From positions 3,534,001 to 3,598,000 of the forward strand of contig CP042428.1 of the NCBI GenBank assembly GCA_024207135.1: a stretch of 64,000 nt of DNA, written 5' to 3'. Each line of letters starts with the position of its first letter. Position 1 is the stretch's first letter. Of this stretch, positions 1 through 10,263 are shown piece after piece. The notes below the pieces were generated by a model. The model saw nothing but the letters and a program-made list of their open reading frames with translations, searched no databases and was not told the origin of the DNA. The DNA is from Arthrobacter sp. C2 (GTDB lineage Bacteria; Actinomycetota; Actinomycetes; Actinomycetales; Micrococcaceae). The position numbers and the translations under genes are program-made.

Positions 1-467
1 CACAGCAGTTCCGGCAGGTCGTTGCGGATGGCCAGCGGGGGTAGCGGCCTGCTGGCTGCCACGACCTGGCGCCACAGCCCGAATTCGAGGGCGCGGTGGA
101 TGTCGCCGAGCTCGGTGTGGGCGCCGGCAAATGCGGTGCGGATAAATGCAGGTCCGAACTCGTGGAACGGCGCCATGATTTCCAGCGCCTGGTCAAGGGC
201 AATGCGCAGGTTGGTCTCGAGGTTGTTTCCCGGCACCAGCAGCGGCCAGGTGGCGGTCCGGTGTCTTTCGAGCAGGTTGCGGAAAAGCTCGTGGACGATG
301 GCGTCCTTGGACTCGAAATAGTAGTAGGCGTTGCCCAGCGAAAGCCCGGATTCCGCGGCAATCGCGCGCATCGTTGTCCCGGAGAAGCCCTTCGTGGCGA
401 AAAGTTCCAGTGCCGTGTCCAGCAGCAGCTGGCGGGTCTGGGAACTCTTGGCGGTTGGTGTCCTCAT
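1..467 (-). CDS. TetR family transcriptional regulator (3' end outside window)
   Basis: This is a DNA-binding repressor of the TetR family; its C-terminus lies beyond position 1. About 155 residues are visible. An N-terminal three-helix TetR domain has the typical pattern: an ELFATKGFSGTTMRAIA helix pair, then LSLGNAYYYFESKDAIVHEL, which is the recognition helix followed by the YYYFxSK signature. The remainder is a variable ligand-binding domain. The ATG at 467 follows an AGGCAAG-like ribosome binding site. A perfect palindrome lies 43-60 bp upstream (510-527) and is the probable operator, suggesting autoregulation. The ligand and regulon cannot be read from the sequence. Confidence 0.85.
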   Translation of the reverse strand, partial: MRTPTAKSSQTRQLLLDTALELFATKGFSGTTMRAIAAESGLSLGNAYYYFESKDAIVHELFRNLLERHRTATWPLLVPGNNLETNLRIALDQALEIMAPFHEFGPAFIRTAFAGAHTELGDIHRALEFGLWRQVVAASRPLPPLAIRNDLPELL

Positions 468-509
468 GGCACTTGCCTCCATTGTTGGCCTGGTCTCCAT
501 GATAACCAA

Positions 510-527
510 TTTTGAACATGTTCAAAA
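510..527. promoter_or_regulatory. Palindromic operator upstream of tetR
   Basis: TTTTGAACATGTTCAAAA is an 18-bp perfect palindrome, extended by an imperfect CAAT/ATTG pair. It sits between the TetR start (467) and the downstream transporter gene. TetR dimers typically bind such sites, so autorepression is the simplest reading. Confidence 0.65.
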
Positions 528-623
528 ATTGATAATTCCAAGCAGAAAGCGACGGTACGGCCATTGCCGCGGAGAGAAGCGGGCTTTGCGAGGGGGAAAC
601 CGCAAAGTGGTTGGGAAGCCGTC

Positions 624-668
624 GTGGGATACTTGAACCTCAAGTGCTAATACAGCGAGCGGTCCCAC
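624..668 (+). promoter_or_regulatory. Structured leader upstream of the queuosine-precursor transporter
   Basis: GTGGGA (624-629) pairs with TCCCAC (663-668) and encloses a perfect ACTTGA/TCAAGT hairpin (631-636, 640-645). A further short GCT/AGC pairing is possible. The element ends about 90 bp before the transporter start. It does not match the preQ1-I consensus that I know, so a riboswitch role is only a hypothesis. It may be a simple hairpin or a protein-binding site. Confidence 0.3.
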
Positions 669-759
669 CCGCCTCGACCGCCCCGTCCCGTTTGCGCGGA
701 GCCGGAATCGAGGCCCCCGGGACCGGCTTGGCGAACCACTTCTTCGATTGGGAACCACC

Positions 760-1485
760 ATGGGCGAAAAAACCGCCTCCATTTCATCACGTTCACAGGC
801 CTCGCGCGCCGTTTTTGCGTCCGCAGGAAGCCCCTACTTCTCCACCGTGCTCGCACTGATGGCCGTCGTGGTCATCCTCTCCAACATCGGTGCCGCCAAG
901 GGCGTCACCTTCGGTTCCATCGTCACCGACGGCGGATTCTTCCTCTTCCCGCTGGCCTACATCATCGGCGACGTCATTTCCGAGGTCTACGGATTCAAGG
1001 TCGCCCGCCGGGCCATCATCACCACCTTCGCGCTGGCGGCCTTCTCCACTGCCTGCTTCTGGATCATGATCCACCTGCCCGCGGCCGAATGGTACGACGG
1101 GCAGGAAGCCCTCGAACGCACCCTGGGTCCGGTCTGGCTCATCGTCCTGGCCTCGCTGCTCGGCTTCCTGGTCGGACAGACCCTGAACTCCTGGGTGCTG
1201 GTGAAGATGAAGGAACGCTTCGGCGAACGCGGCCTGGTGGGCCGCCTGATGGGCTCTACCGGGGTGGGCGAATTCGCCGACACCCTGATCTTCTGTTCCA
1301 TCGCCGCCACGGTCATCGGCATCACCGACATGCCCACGTTCATCAATTACGTGCTGGTCGGCTTCGTCTACAAGACGGCCGTGGAATTCCTCTTCGTGCC
1401 GGTGACCACGCTGGTCATCCGCTGGTTCAAGCGCCGCGAACCCAGCTACGCCTTCGGGCCGCAGGCTGAGGGCACCGCCGCATAG
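760..1485 (+). CDS. Queuosine precursor transporter, YhhQ/VUT family
   Basis: This is a predicted inner-membrane importer of a queuosine precursor (preQ0, preQ1 or queuine) of the YhhQ/COG1738 family. The 241-residue protein has about six hydrophobic segments. Family features are the early SNIGAAKGVTFG segment, the charged DVISEVYGFK turn after the second helix, and the STGVGEFADTLIF helix. ATG 760 was preferred to the in-frame TTG at 748; neither has a strong Shine-Dalgarno. A strong terminator follows at 1510-1554. The salvage partner tgt lies 3.2 kb downstream on the other strand, which supports a role in queuosine salvage. Confidence 0.85.
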   Translation: MGEKTASISSRSQASRAVFASAGSPYFSTVLALMAVVVILSNIGAAKGVTFGSIVTDGGFFLFPLAYIIGDVISEVYGFKVARRAIITTFALAAFSTACFWIMIHLPAAEWYDGQEALERTLGPVWLIVLASLLGFLVGQTLNSWVLVKMKERFGERGLVGRLMGSTGVGEFADTLIFCSIAATVIGITDMPTFINYVLVGFVYKTAVEFLFVPVTTLVIRWFKRREPSYAFGPQAEGTAA

Positions 1486-1509
1486 GGGGCAGCCGCGAAA
1501 CATTCCGTG

Positions 1510-1563
1510 GGCGGTGGCCGGCTTCGTCTGCACTTGGCGAAGCCGGCCACCGCCTTCTTGTTC
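1510..1563 (+). terminator. Rho-independent terminator after the YhhQ gene
   Basis: A perfect 17-bp stem (1510-1526 with 1538-1554) around an 11-nt loop is followed by TTCTTGTTC. It separates the transporter from the downstream ABC genes. Confidence 0.85.
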
Positions 1564-1648
1564 CCGCACCCAGTCCATCCGCACGAGGGTGCGATGTCAT
1601 CCGCAATGCTGAGGTGCGCCGGCGGTGCCGGTTGGTAGCGTCAAAACC

Positions 1649-2341
1649 ATGGACACCATGAACCGCGAACTGCTCAGGGCCACGGGACTTGTCGCCGGCT
1701 ACGGCGGTCAGGACGTGTGCGGGCCGCTGGACCTGTTGCTGGAACCTGGCCAGGCGCTGGGGATCGTTGGCTTCAACGCCGCCGGCAAATCCACGCTGCT
1801 GCGCACCCTTGTCGGCTACCAGGAACCCGTGGCGGGGGAATCAGTGATCCTTGGATCCTTCACCGACGACTCGAGCTTCATCTACCGCAAGGCCGTATCC
1901 GTCGTCTTCGACGAGGACGCCTTCTTCCCCTCGCTGAGCGTCGAGGAACACCTCCAGCTCATCGCCGGCGGGCACGGGATGCCCGAACCGCAGGCTGCCG
2001 TCGAGCATGAGCTGGCCTTCTTCGAGCTGGAAGCGGCCCGCACGGAATATCCGCACCGGCTTTCCTCCGGGCAGCGCCGCCGCCTGCTGCTGGCCGCCGC
2101 CCTGCTGCGCCCCTGCAGCCTGCTGGTCCTCGACGAACCCGAACAGCGGCTCGACCCGGTGATGCGGGTGGCCCTGGCCGCCCGCCTGCGTTCACTGGCC
2201 ACCGCGGGAACCGCCCTGCTGGTCGTCACCCACGACCCGGTCTTCCTCGCGACCGTTGCGGACTCCGTGCTGCTGGTTTCCGGCGGGCAGGTCATCCCGG
2301 CCAGCGTCGCCCAGGGGGCTGCGGCCATTGCGCACGGTTGA
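1649..2341 (+). CDS. ABC transporter ATP-binding protein
   Basis: This is the 230-residue ATPase subunit of an ABC transporter and would act at the cytoplasmic face of the membrane. All motifs are intact: Walker A GFNAAGKST (41-49), signature LSSGQ (138-142), Walker B LLVLDEPE (158-165), and the H-loop histidine in VVTHD (195). The stop codon is 7 bp before the start of a large membrane protein (2349), so the two are very likely one transporter. ATG 1649 is used; ATG 1658 and GTG 1625 are in-frame alternatives. The substrate is unknown; this size and architecture suit an exporter or membrane-remodelling pump. Confidence 0.85.
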   Translation: MDTMNRELLRATGLVAGYGGQDVCGPLDLLLEPGQALGIVGFNAAGKSTLLRTLVGYQEPVAGESVILGSFTDDSSFIYRKAVSVVFDEDAFFPSLSVEEHLQLIAGGHGMPEPQAAVEHELAFFELEAARTEYPHRLSSGQRRRLLLAAALLRPCSLLVLDEPEQRLDPVMRVALAARLRSLATAGTALLVVTHDPVFLATVADSVLLVSGGQVIPASVAQGAAAIAHG

Positions 2342-2348
2342 TCCGAGC

Positions 2349-4022
2349 ATGCCGTTGGACAACGAGCCGGTCGACTTTGATCCGTGGGCGCGAAACCGCG
2401 TGGTCGAGAAACGCGCCAAGCGAGAGGACTTCTGGGAACGCATGGGCGATGCCTACATCGCCCTGTTGGCCGCCGCCATCGTCTTTGGCTATGCGGCCGG
2501 GCTTGCTCTGGCCTTCTTCGACAACCTCCGGGGCGGTCCCGGGTCGGGCATCGTGCGCGCCGGTGTCGGCGTGGTTCCCGGCTCCTCGGCGGCCTCCGCC
2601 CTGGTGATGCTCGGAATGCTCGGGGCCCTGCTGCTGATTTCCAAGCTTGGCCCGACGGCGGTGGACCGGGCCCAGGGATTCTGGTGGCTAAGCCTTCCGG
2701 TGGCACGCACCGGCTTCCTGGCACGCTTGCTGGGCCAACGCCTGGTGAGCACCTTCTTGTATGGGGCCTTCCTGTGGCTGCCCATCGGCTACGGAACCGT
2801 GCTCGGCGGATTGGCCCGGGGGTCGTTCGCCGGGGTGCTGTTGGGTGCCGCGGCCCTGGGACTGTTGTTCGTGGGGCTTTCGCTGCTGGCGGCATGGTTC
2901 CAGACCCGCCAGGCGGCTGGGCGCTTCCGCGCCGCCCTGGATGCCGCGGCCATCGCGGTGTTGCTGGCGTACCTGTTCGACGTGCTGCTGCGCATCACCG
3001 GTCGGGGCAGCCTCGAGCCACTGTGGGTGTGGCTGCCGTCCTCCCTGCCGTTGCTGGCCCAGGCCGGGGCCTGGTGGGTTCCGGCGGTGCTGGCGGTGCT
3101 CTGCGCGGGAGGGTTTGCCGCCCTGGCGGGTCAATTGCAACGTATTCCCGGCAGGGAATTGATTTCGAGCGGGGCCGCGAGCGAGCACGCGGGAGCGGCA
3201 CTGGCGTTGCTGGATGACAAGGCACTGGGCAGCGCGCTGGATGTCGCGGGCGCCCGGGAAGGCAAGCGTGCCCGGGCCAGGCGGGAACGGGTCCGGGCCC
3301 GCGGTTCGGATTCCTTCGCGCGCATGCTTCCGGCCCGCTGGGTCCGCGGCCCCCATGCGGCGCTGGTGCGTGCCGAGCTGCTGGTGCTGCTGCGCACGCC
3401 CAAGACCTGGCGCGGGATGCTGGCCGGCTGGTACGTCCCGGCCGCCGGGGTCTTCGCCGTGCCCGGCGGTCAACCTCTGGTCCTGGCCGTCTTGGTGCTC
3501 GTCGGCTCGGTGCTGGCCGCACGGGCGGCATCCAAGGCGGCCGCGCAGGCAGCGGACGTGCCGTCGCTGGATGCGATCATCCCGCTGGGCCGTGTGGGTG
3601 TGCGGCAAACCCACGCGTTGGTGGCGGCGCTGCTGCTGGTTCCGTGGGGCGTGTGCCTGGCCGGATTCCTGGGGTGGGCCGTGGGAATCGACGCGGCACA
3701 GATCCCGGTGCTGCTCGGCCTGGGTGCACTGGCCGGTGCGGGGCTTGCCGCGGGTGCAGTGCGCATGGCGTTTCGGCCGGCAATCGACTGGGGGTCGGTG
3801 ATGCTCATGGCTGCCATGGGCAAGGCCGCCGGCCCCATGGTCCTGCATTTCACCTACGGGTACGAGGTGATGGCCGTGTCGGTCGTCGCGCTGGTTGCAG
3901 GCCTGCTGCTGGCGCCGATCCCGCCGGTGGTGTTGCTGCTTGGCGCGGTGGTGGCCGCCGTGGCCTGGGGCGTGGGCACCTCGACCTCGATCGGGTCCAA
4001 CGTCCACCGTTCGCAGCGGTAG
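2349..4022 (+). CDS. Large integral membrane protein, probable permease partner of the ABC ATPase (DUF6297-like)
   Basis: This 557-residue, strongly hydrophobic protein has about 12 predicted membrane segments. The N-terminus (PVDFDPWARNRVVEKRAKRE) and a loop near residues 270-330 are highly charged. It begins 7 bp after the ATPase gene, so the pair probably forms one exporter. The spacing of segments and the LSLPVARTGF-type sentence in the first third recall ABC-2-like permeases annotated DUF6297 in actinobacteria; that assignment is from memory. ATG 2349 was chosen because upstream in-frame starts lie inside the ATPase gene. Substrate unknown. Confidence 0.65.
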   Translation: MPLDNEPVDFDPWARNRVVEKRAKREDFWERMGDAYIALLAAAIVFGYAAGLALAFFDNLRGGPGSGIVRAGVGVVPGSSAASALVMLGMLGALLLISKLGPTAVDRAQGFWWLSLPVARTGFLARLLGQRLVSTFLYGAFLWLPIGYGTVLGGLARGSFAGVLLGAAALGLLFVGLSLLAAWFQTRQAAGRFRAALDAAAIAVLLAYLFDVLLRITGRGSLEPLWVWLPSSLPLLAQAGAWWVPAVLAVLCAGGFAALAGQLQRIPGRELISSGAASEHAGAALALLDDKALGSALDVAGAREGKRARARRERVRARGSDSFARMLPARWVRGPHAALVRAELLVLLRTPKTWRGMLAGWYVPAAGVFAVPGGQPLVLAVLVLVGSVLAARAASKAAAQAADVPSLDAIIPLGRVGVRQTHALVAALLLVPWGVCLAGFLGWAVGIDAAQIPVLLGLGALAGAGLAAGAVRMAFRPAIDWGSVMLMAAMGKAAGPMVLHFTYGYEVMAVSVVALVAGLLLAPIPPVVLLLGAVVAAVAWGVGTSTSIGSNVHRSQR

Positions 4023-4090
4023 CAGGTGTTCCGCGCGCGGCACCGCCACCAATGCGGTGATTGCACCGCCGCGGCACTTACGCTGAAGCC

Positions 4091-4681
4091 ATGGAACTAC
4101 TCACGGCCGCCGGGCTGAGTTCGGCCGCGGGCCTGAACGCCTATATCCCCCTGCTGGTGCTGGGGCTGCTGAACCGCTTCACCTCGTGGGTGGCGCTGCC
4201 CGAGGGCTGGGGCTGGCTGTCCAACGGCTGGGCGATGGGCATCCTTGCGGTGCTGCTGCTTATCGAGGTGGTCGCCGACAAGATCCCCGTCATCGACTCG
4301 GTCAACGACGCGCTGCAAACGGTGGTGCGCCCGGCTTCCGGAGGGCTCGTCTTTGCCTCCGGAGTGGGTGCCCAGACCGTTGCGGTGGCGGATCCCGGGA
4401 ACACGTTCGGCAGCACGGCGTGGGTGCCGTTGCTCATCGGCGCGGGGATCGCCCTGGTCTTCCATCTGCTGAAATCCGGGGCCAGGCCGCTGCTGAACTT
4501 GGGCACCGCCGGGGTCGCCGCCCCGGTGGTGAGCACCGCGGAAGACGGGGCGGCGCTGGGCCTGAGCCTGCTGGCCGTGGTGCTACCGGTGCTGGTGCTC
4601 CTGGCCGCGGCGGCCCTGGCGGTGCTGCTCTTCGTCGGCGTGCGCAGGCTGCGGCCCCGGCGTTCGGGCACCACGGCCTAG
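4091..4681 (+). CDS. DUF4126 family membrane protein
   Basis: This is a 196-residue membrane protein of unknown function. The N-terminal motif GLSSAAGLNAYIPLLVLGLL is characteristic of DUF4126. It is followed by the charged stretch EVVADKIPVIDSVNDALQ and a glycine-rich section typical of the family, then three or four more hydrophobic segments and a basic C-terminal tail. It stands 69 bp after the ABC membrane protein and is convergent with tgt. No function can be assigned. Confidence 0.75.
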   Translation: MELLTAAGLSSAAGLNAYIPLLVLGLLNRFTSWVALPEGWGWLSNGWAMGILAVLLLIEVVADKIPVIDSVNDALQTVVRPASGGLVFASGVGAQTVAVADPGNTFGSTAWVPLLIGAGIALVFHLLKSGARPLLNLGTAGVAAPVVSTAEDGAALGLSLLAVVLPVLVLLAAAALAVLLFVGVRRLRPRRSGTTA

Positions 4682-4697
4682 CAATCGCCGCCGCGGG

Positions 4698-5999
<1,302 letters not shown>

Positions 6000-6175
6000 C
6001 TATCCAGTGTGCCGCATGCACCCGTGGCCCCGGCAAAATGCTCGCGTGGGATGGCTCATAGGACCGGGCAGCGCCGCGTGACAAGGCGTAGCGTTAATCC
6101 GTGGGTGCCGATCTCGGCACCCGGCAGGCAGCAGCTCGGGGCCACAAGCAACGCAAGCAACGACCAAAGGAAACC

Positions 6176-7249
6176 ATGGGCACCAACAAGTTCGGAAGCC
6201 TGTTGACGCTGGGCCCGGCCAACAACGACCAGTGGATCGCGTTGCGCACGGCCGTGGGGATCTTCGTCCCGCTCTTCGGCTTGCTGGCCATCGACCGGCT
6301 GGATTTGATGGTGTTCGTGATCTTCGGCGCCTTCACCGGGGTCTATGGCCGGGTGCCGGGCTACGCGAACCGGCTGGCGGCCCAGGCAAAGGCCGGGGGC
6401 CTGTTCCTGGTGGTGATCCTGGCCGCGGCACTTGCCTCGCACTACCTCGTCGACCACGACGACGTGGCGGCGAGCGCGTGGATGGTCGTGGGGCTCACCA
6501 CCGTGGTGTCGGGGATCTGCTCGGTCGTCACCGGGTACCTGCAATTGCGTCCCGGCGGCTCGCTCTTCCACATCTTCGCCTTCGCCGCCATTGCCTCGAT
6601 GCCGCACCAGCCGCCGCCGGCGGAATCGATGGCAGCGGCCACCGCCGCGGTGCTGCTGTCGATCGTGCTGGGTTTCTCCGGGATCGTGTTCGTCAAGGGG
6701 GCGTCGTGGGGCCGGTACACGGCCCCGGCGCCGCTTTCGAAACCGGTGCGCCTGGCCATTTGGATCGAGGCGCTGATGTACCTGCTCGCCGCGGGGTTGG
6801 CCGGTACCATCGCGAACCTGTTGGCCCCGGTTCTGTCCACCGGGCACAGCTACTGGGCCATGGTGGCGGCCGTGGTTCCGCTGGTGGGGCACACCACCCG
6901 GCACCGTGTGCGCCGCGGCGTCCACCGTATCCTCGGGACCCTGACCGGGCTGGTGCTGATGGCGGCCGTGATCGCCTTCGCGCCTCCCGTGTGGGTGCTG
7001 CTGGCGATGATCGGGCTGCTGCAGTTTGCGGCCGAGATGTTCATCGCCCGCAACTATTTCCTGGCCCAGATCTTCGTCACTCCGCTGGCCTTGGTAGGCG
7101 TTTCCTTCGGGACCGGGCTCAACACGGTGCTGCTCTACGACCGGATGCTGGAGACCATCATCGGCGCCCTCGTGGGGATGCTGGTGGTGCTGCTCGGTGC
7201 GCTCTACGGATCCTGGCTGCGGCGCAGGCTGATGCCCGAGAAGGCGTAG
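6176..7249 (+). CDS. FUSC/aromatic-acid-exporter-like membrane protein
   Basis: This 357-residue protein has two blocks of three or four hydrophobic helices separated by a short cytoplasmic stretch. That is the arrangement of the membrane half of FUSC/YccC and ArAE-type exporters. Features are an early WIALRTAVGIFVPLFG helix, and in the second block the GHTTRHRVRRGVHRILGTLTG sentence, which matches the conserved R-x3-RxxGTxxG region of the fusaric-acid-resistance family. ATG 6176 has an AAAGGAA ribosome binding site. It is transcribed divergently from tgt. The substrate is unknown. Confidence 0.7.
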   Translation: MGTNKFGSLLTLGPANNDQWIALRTAVGIFVPLFGLLAIDRLDLMVFVIFGAFTGVYGRVPGYANRLAAQAKAGGLFLVVILAAALASHYLVDHDDVAASAWMVVGLTTVVSGICSVVTGYLQLRPGGSLFHIFAFAAIASMPHQPPPAESMAAATAAVLLSIVLGFSGIVFVKGASWGRYTAPAPLSKPVRLAIWIEALMYLLAAGLAGTIANLLAPVLSTGHSYWAMVAAVVPLVGHTTRHRVRRGVHRILGTLTGLVLMAAVIAFAPPVWVLLAMIGLLQFAAEMFIARNYFLAQIFVTPLALVGVSFGTGLNTVLLYDRMLETIIGALVGMLVVLLGALYGSWLRRRLMPEKA

Positions 7250-7301
7250 CAGGCACCCTGCGCCGTTCCAGCCGTCGCCGGAGTGGTGGAAGAATTGCCC
7301 C

Positions 7302-7922
7302 ATGAACGACATGGACCTGGCCCAGGCCGAAAGAACCGACCTCGCCGATTTCCTGGAAGGCCTTGCCGACGATCAATGGGACGCGCCGAGCTCGTGTACC
7401 GGTTGGCGCGTGCGCGACGTGGTGGCGCACGTGGTTTCCTACGACGACCTCGGTGCCCTGGGCTTGCTGCGACGCTTCGCCAAGGGCCGGGTGGTGCGCG
7501 CCAACCAGGTTGGAGTCGACGCCATGAAGGACGCCACCACCGCCGAGCTGCTGGCCAACCTCCGCGCCCATGCCCGCCCGAGCGGTTTGGCCGCCGGCCT
7601 GGGCGGGAAGATCGGACTGTCCGACGGCATGATCCACCACCAAGACATCAGGCGACCGTTGGGGATGGAACGGCAGATCCCCGAGGAACGGCTGCTGCGG
7701 GTGCTCGCAATGACCCCGGGCAACCCGCGGCTCGCGCCCTGGCGATGGATCCGCGGATTGCGCCTCGTGGCAACCGACCTGGATTTCGCCCATGGCAAGG
7801 GCCCCGAGGTGGCGGGCACCGGCGAGGCGCTGCTCATGGCGATGGCGGGGCGCCGCGGCATCACCGCGGAACTGATCGGACCCGGCCAGGCGATCCTGGC
7901 CGGCCGACTCGAACGCCGCTAG
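7302..7922 (+). CDS. DinB-fold, mycothiol-dependent maleylpyruvate isomerase-type protein
   Basis: This is a 206-residue protein of the MDMPI N-terminal/TIGR03083 type, a metal-binding four-helix bundle. Many members use mycothiol, the actinobacterial thiol. The start reads RTDLADFLEGLADDQWDAPSSC-TGW with VVAHVVSYDD, the first metal histidine region. The second is GMIHHQDIRRPLG. The acidic ligand four residues before that histidine, a glutamate in most members that I know, appears to be aspartate here. The true substrate is unknown. It lies 52 bp after the FUSC-like gene and may be co-transcribed. Confidence 0.7.
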   Translation: MNDMDLAQAERTDLADFLEGLADDQWDAPSSCTGWRVRDVVAHVVSYDDLGALGLLRRFAKGRVVRANQVGVDAMKDATTAELLANLRAHARPSGLAAGLGGKIGLSDGMIHHQDIRRPLGMERQIPEERLLRVLAMTPGNPRLAPWRWIRGLRLVATDLDFAHGKGPEVAGTGEALLMAMAGRRGITAELIGPGQAILAGRLERR

Positions 7923-7937
7923 GGACGCTGCTGCCCT

Positions 7938-8477
7938 TTAGCCGACGTGCCCCACGTGGGCCAGGGCCTGGCGGACCAGGTTCTCCCGGCCCCCGGCGAA
8001 CTCCTCCTGGATGTTCGGGCTCAGCGCTTCCTCGGGCGTCAACCAGGTCAGCTCCAGTGCGTCCTGGCGCGGGGAGCACTCCCCGCGGACCGGCACGATG
8101 TAGGCCAGTGCCACGGCGTGCTGCCGTTCGTCGGTCAACCCGGTCTCCGACGGGGACGGGAAATATTCGGCCACGGTGAAGGGGGCTGGGCTGGGCGGCA
8201 GCTGCGGCATCGCCATGGGCCCCAGGTCCTTCTCGATGTGGCGGGTCAGTGCCGCACGGATGGTCTCGCGGTACATCACCCGGCCCGAGACGAAGGTGCG
8301 CAGCATCCTGCCCTCGGGATCGGCGGTGAGCAGCAGGCCGATCTCCGTGACATAGCCGAGCGGATCCAGGCGCACCGGGATGGCTTCAATGTAAAGCATG
8401 GGCAACCGGGCGCGGGCCTCGTAGAGGTCTTCATCGGACAACCAGCCGGGATAGGGATCCGGAGTGCGAACGTTCAT
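7938..8477 (-). CDS. Degenerate NUDIX-fold protein (DUF4916-like)
   Basis: This is a 179-residue protein with a NUDIX-like core. The segment GRVMYRETIRAALTRHIEKD aligns with the NUDIX box GX5EX7REUXEEXGU, but three box positions are replaced: E to H, E to K and E to D. Pyrophosphohydrolase activity is therefore doubtful. The N-terminus (NVRTPDPYPGWLSDEDL) and the RMLRTFVSGRVMYRETIR region suit the actinobacterial DUF4916 family. The ATG at 8477 is used; an upstream in-frame ATG (8495) adds six residues. It is convergent with the MDMPI-type gene. Confidence 0.65.
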   Translation of the reverse strand: MNVRTPDPYPGWLSDEDLYEARARLPMLYIEAIPVRLDPLGYVTEIGLLLTADPEGRMLRTFVSGRVMYRETIRAALTRHIEKDLGPMAMPQLPPSPAPFTVAEYFPSPSETGLTDERQHAVALAYIVPVRGECSPRQDALELTWLTPEEALSPNIQEEFAGGRENLVRQALAHVGHVG

Positions 8478-8555
8478 GTTCCCATCTTCGCCCATCGAGA
8501 CGCCGCCGGGCCACGTCGGCGGCCGTGTTGTGTAATCCCGGACATGTTTTCGTTT

Positions 8556-8581
8556 TCAGGGAATCATCTGACGTTCCCTGA
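8556..8581 (+). promoter_or_regulatory. Inverted-repeat operator upstream of the DHA2 exporter
   Basis: TCAGGGAA (8556-8563) and TTCCCTGA (8574-8581) form perfect 8-bp arms around a 10-bp spacer, about 60 bp before the exporter start. A second related pair, TTTTCAG and CTGAAAA, surrounds it. No regulator gene is adjacent, so the binding protein would be encoded elsewhere. Confidence 0.45.
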
Positions 8582-8640
8582 CGCTAGAATGAAATGTTCT
8601 GAAAAATACCATTCCAACACCCATGGAAGAGGCCACGCCC

Positions 8641-10077
8641 GTGACCGAGACCAGCACCAAACTCAACCCCAAGGATTTGGCCACCATCACGGTGCTGATC
8701 GTTTCCGCTTTCGTGGTGATCCTGAACGAAACCATCATGAACGTGGCGCTGCCGGTGCTCATGCACGAGTTCCAGGTCAGCGAGGAAGCCATCCAGTGGC
8801 TTGCGACGATCTTCATGCTCACCATGGCCGTGGTCATCCCCGCCACAGGCTTCCTGCTCCAGCGCTTCAGCACCCGCGGGGTGTTCATGCTGGCCATGGG
8901 CCTGTTCTCCCTGGGTACGCTCCTTGCCGCCGCGGCCCCGGGCTTTTCCCTGCTGCTCGCCGCCCGCGTGATCCAGGCCTCCGGCACCGCGATCATGATG
9001 CCGCTGCTGATGACCACCATCCTTGACCTGGTGCCGGCCAACAGGCGCGGGGTCATCATGGGCAACGTGTCGATCGTGATTTCCGTGGCCCCGGCCATCG
9101 GTCCGACGATCTCGGGGCTGATCCTGCATTCGCTGTCGTGGCGCTACATGTTCCTCATCGTCGCCCCCATCGCGCTGGCCGCCCTGTTCATCGGTGCGCC
9201 GCGATTGAACAAGGTCGCAGAGGCCTCGAAGATGCCGCTGTCGATCCCCTCGGTGATCCTGTCCGTCCCGGCCTTCGGCGGCCTGGTCTTCGGGCTCAGC
9301 AGGCTCTCGGCCAACGGGCTGGATGCCGAGACGCTGGTCGTCCTCGTCGTTGCGGTGATGGCCCTGGTGGTCTTCACGATGCTGCAGCTGCGCCTGCAAA
9401 AGAAGGACCATGCGCTGCTTGACCTGCGCACCTTCACCTACCGGCCGTTCACGTTGTCGTTGTCGCTGATGGTGCTGGCGATGGTGGCGCTGTTCGGGGT
9501 CATCATCCTGCTGCCCCTGTACCTGCAGAACGTGCGCGGGCTCGACACCCTGGCCACCGGGTTGATGCTGCTTCCCGGCGGGCTGCTCATGGGCCTGCTG
9601 GCGCCGTTCGTGGGGCGGCTCTTCGACAAGGTGGGTCCGCGCCCGCTGATGATCCCCGGCACCGTGATCCTGACCGGGGTGCTCTTTGGCTACTCGCGCC
9701 TGTTGGGCGCCGAGACGGCCATCGGCGTGATCATCGGGTTGCACCTGACCATGTCGCTGGCCCTGGCCCTGATCTTCACCCCGGCCTTCACCACCGCGCT
9801 GAACCCGCTGCCGCATTCACTGCACTCCCACGGCTCGGCCGTGCTGTCCACCCTGCAGCAGCTCGGCGGAGCGGCAGGCACGGCCCTGCTGGTCGGGGTC
9901 CTGGCCTCGCGCATCGGCGCCGGGGCCGAGGCCGGGATCGATCCGCTCCAGGCCCAGATCAACGGGTTCTCCGCCGGATTCACGGTGGCCTCGATCTGCG
10001 CCGCGGGCATGGTCGTCATTGCCCTCTTCCTGACCAAGGCCAAGGACCCGGCCGAGGTCGAGGTGCACGCGCACTAG
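8641..10077 (+). CDS. MFS drug exporter, DHA2 (EmrB/QacA-like) family
   Basis: This is a proton-coupled multidrug-type efflux protein of 478 residues with 14 predicted membrane segments, the DHA2 count. Family motifs are LNETIMNVALPVL in helix 1 (motif D1), WLATIFMLTMAVVIPATGFL in helix 2, and RVIQASGTAIMMPLLMTT in helix 4. The NVSIVISVAPAIGPTISGLI segment is the motif C of drug:H+ antiporters. GTG 8641 follows GGAAGAGG by 8 nt and is preferred to ATG 8623, which lacks a ribosome binding site. An inverted repeat at 8556-8581 probably controls it. The substrate is unknown. Confidence 0.85.
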   Translation: MTETSTKLNPKDLATITVLIVSAFVVILNETIMNVALPVLMHEFQVSEEAIQWLATIFMLTMAVVIPATGFLLQRFSTRGVFMLAMGLFSLGTLLAAAAPGFSLLLAARVIQASGTAIMMPLLMTTILDLVPANRRGVIMGNVSIVISVAPAIGPTISGLILHSLSWRYMFLIVAPIALAALFIGAPRLNKVAEASKMPLSIPSVILSVPAFGGLVFGLSRLSANGLDAETLVVLVVAVMALVVFTMLQLRLQKKDHALLDLRTFTYRPFTLSLSLMVLAMVALFGVIILLPLYLQNVRGLDTLATGLMLLPGGLLMGLLAPFVGRLFDKVGPRPLMIPGTVILTGVLFGYSRLLGAETAIGVIIGLHLTMSLALALIFTPAFTTALNPLPHSLHSHGSAVLSTLQQLGGAAGTALLVGVLASRIGAGAEAGIDPLQAQINGFSAGFTVASICAAGMVVIALFLTKAKDPAEVEVHAH

Positions 10078-10263
10078 ACCCTGCTCCATCGACGTGCCTT
10101 CGATCCGCGGCTGCTACCCGGATTCGGAGGCATTGTTGTTTGTGGGGTTGTCCATGGTGACTGCCCCGCCGATGGCGTGTGATGCCGGGCCGCGGGCTTG
10201 CCCGGCCCCATGGCCGTGTTCACCGGCGCCGCGGAACGGCACCGGATCCCAACGCGCCGAACC

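Noticed and set aside
600-700. preQ1-I riboswitch upstream of the YhhQ gene
   Set aside because: The typical preQ1-I aptamer (short stem, A-rich tail) is absent. Only an unspecific nested hairpin is present, kept as a low-confidence element.
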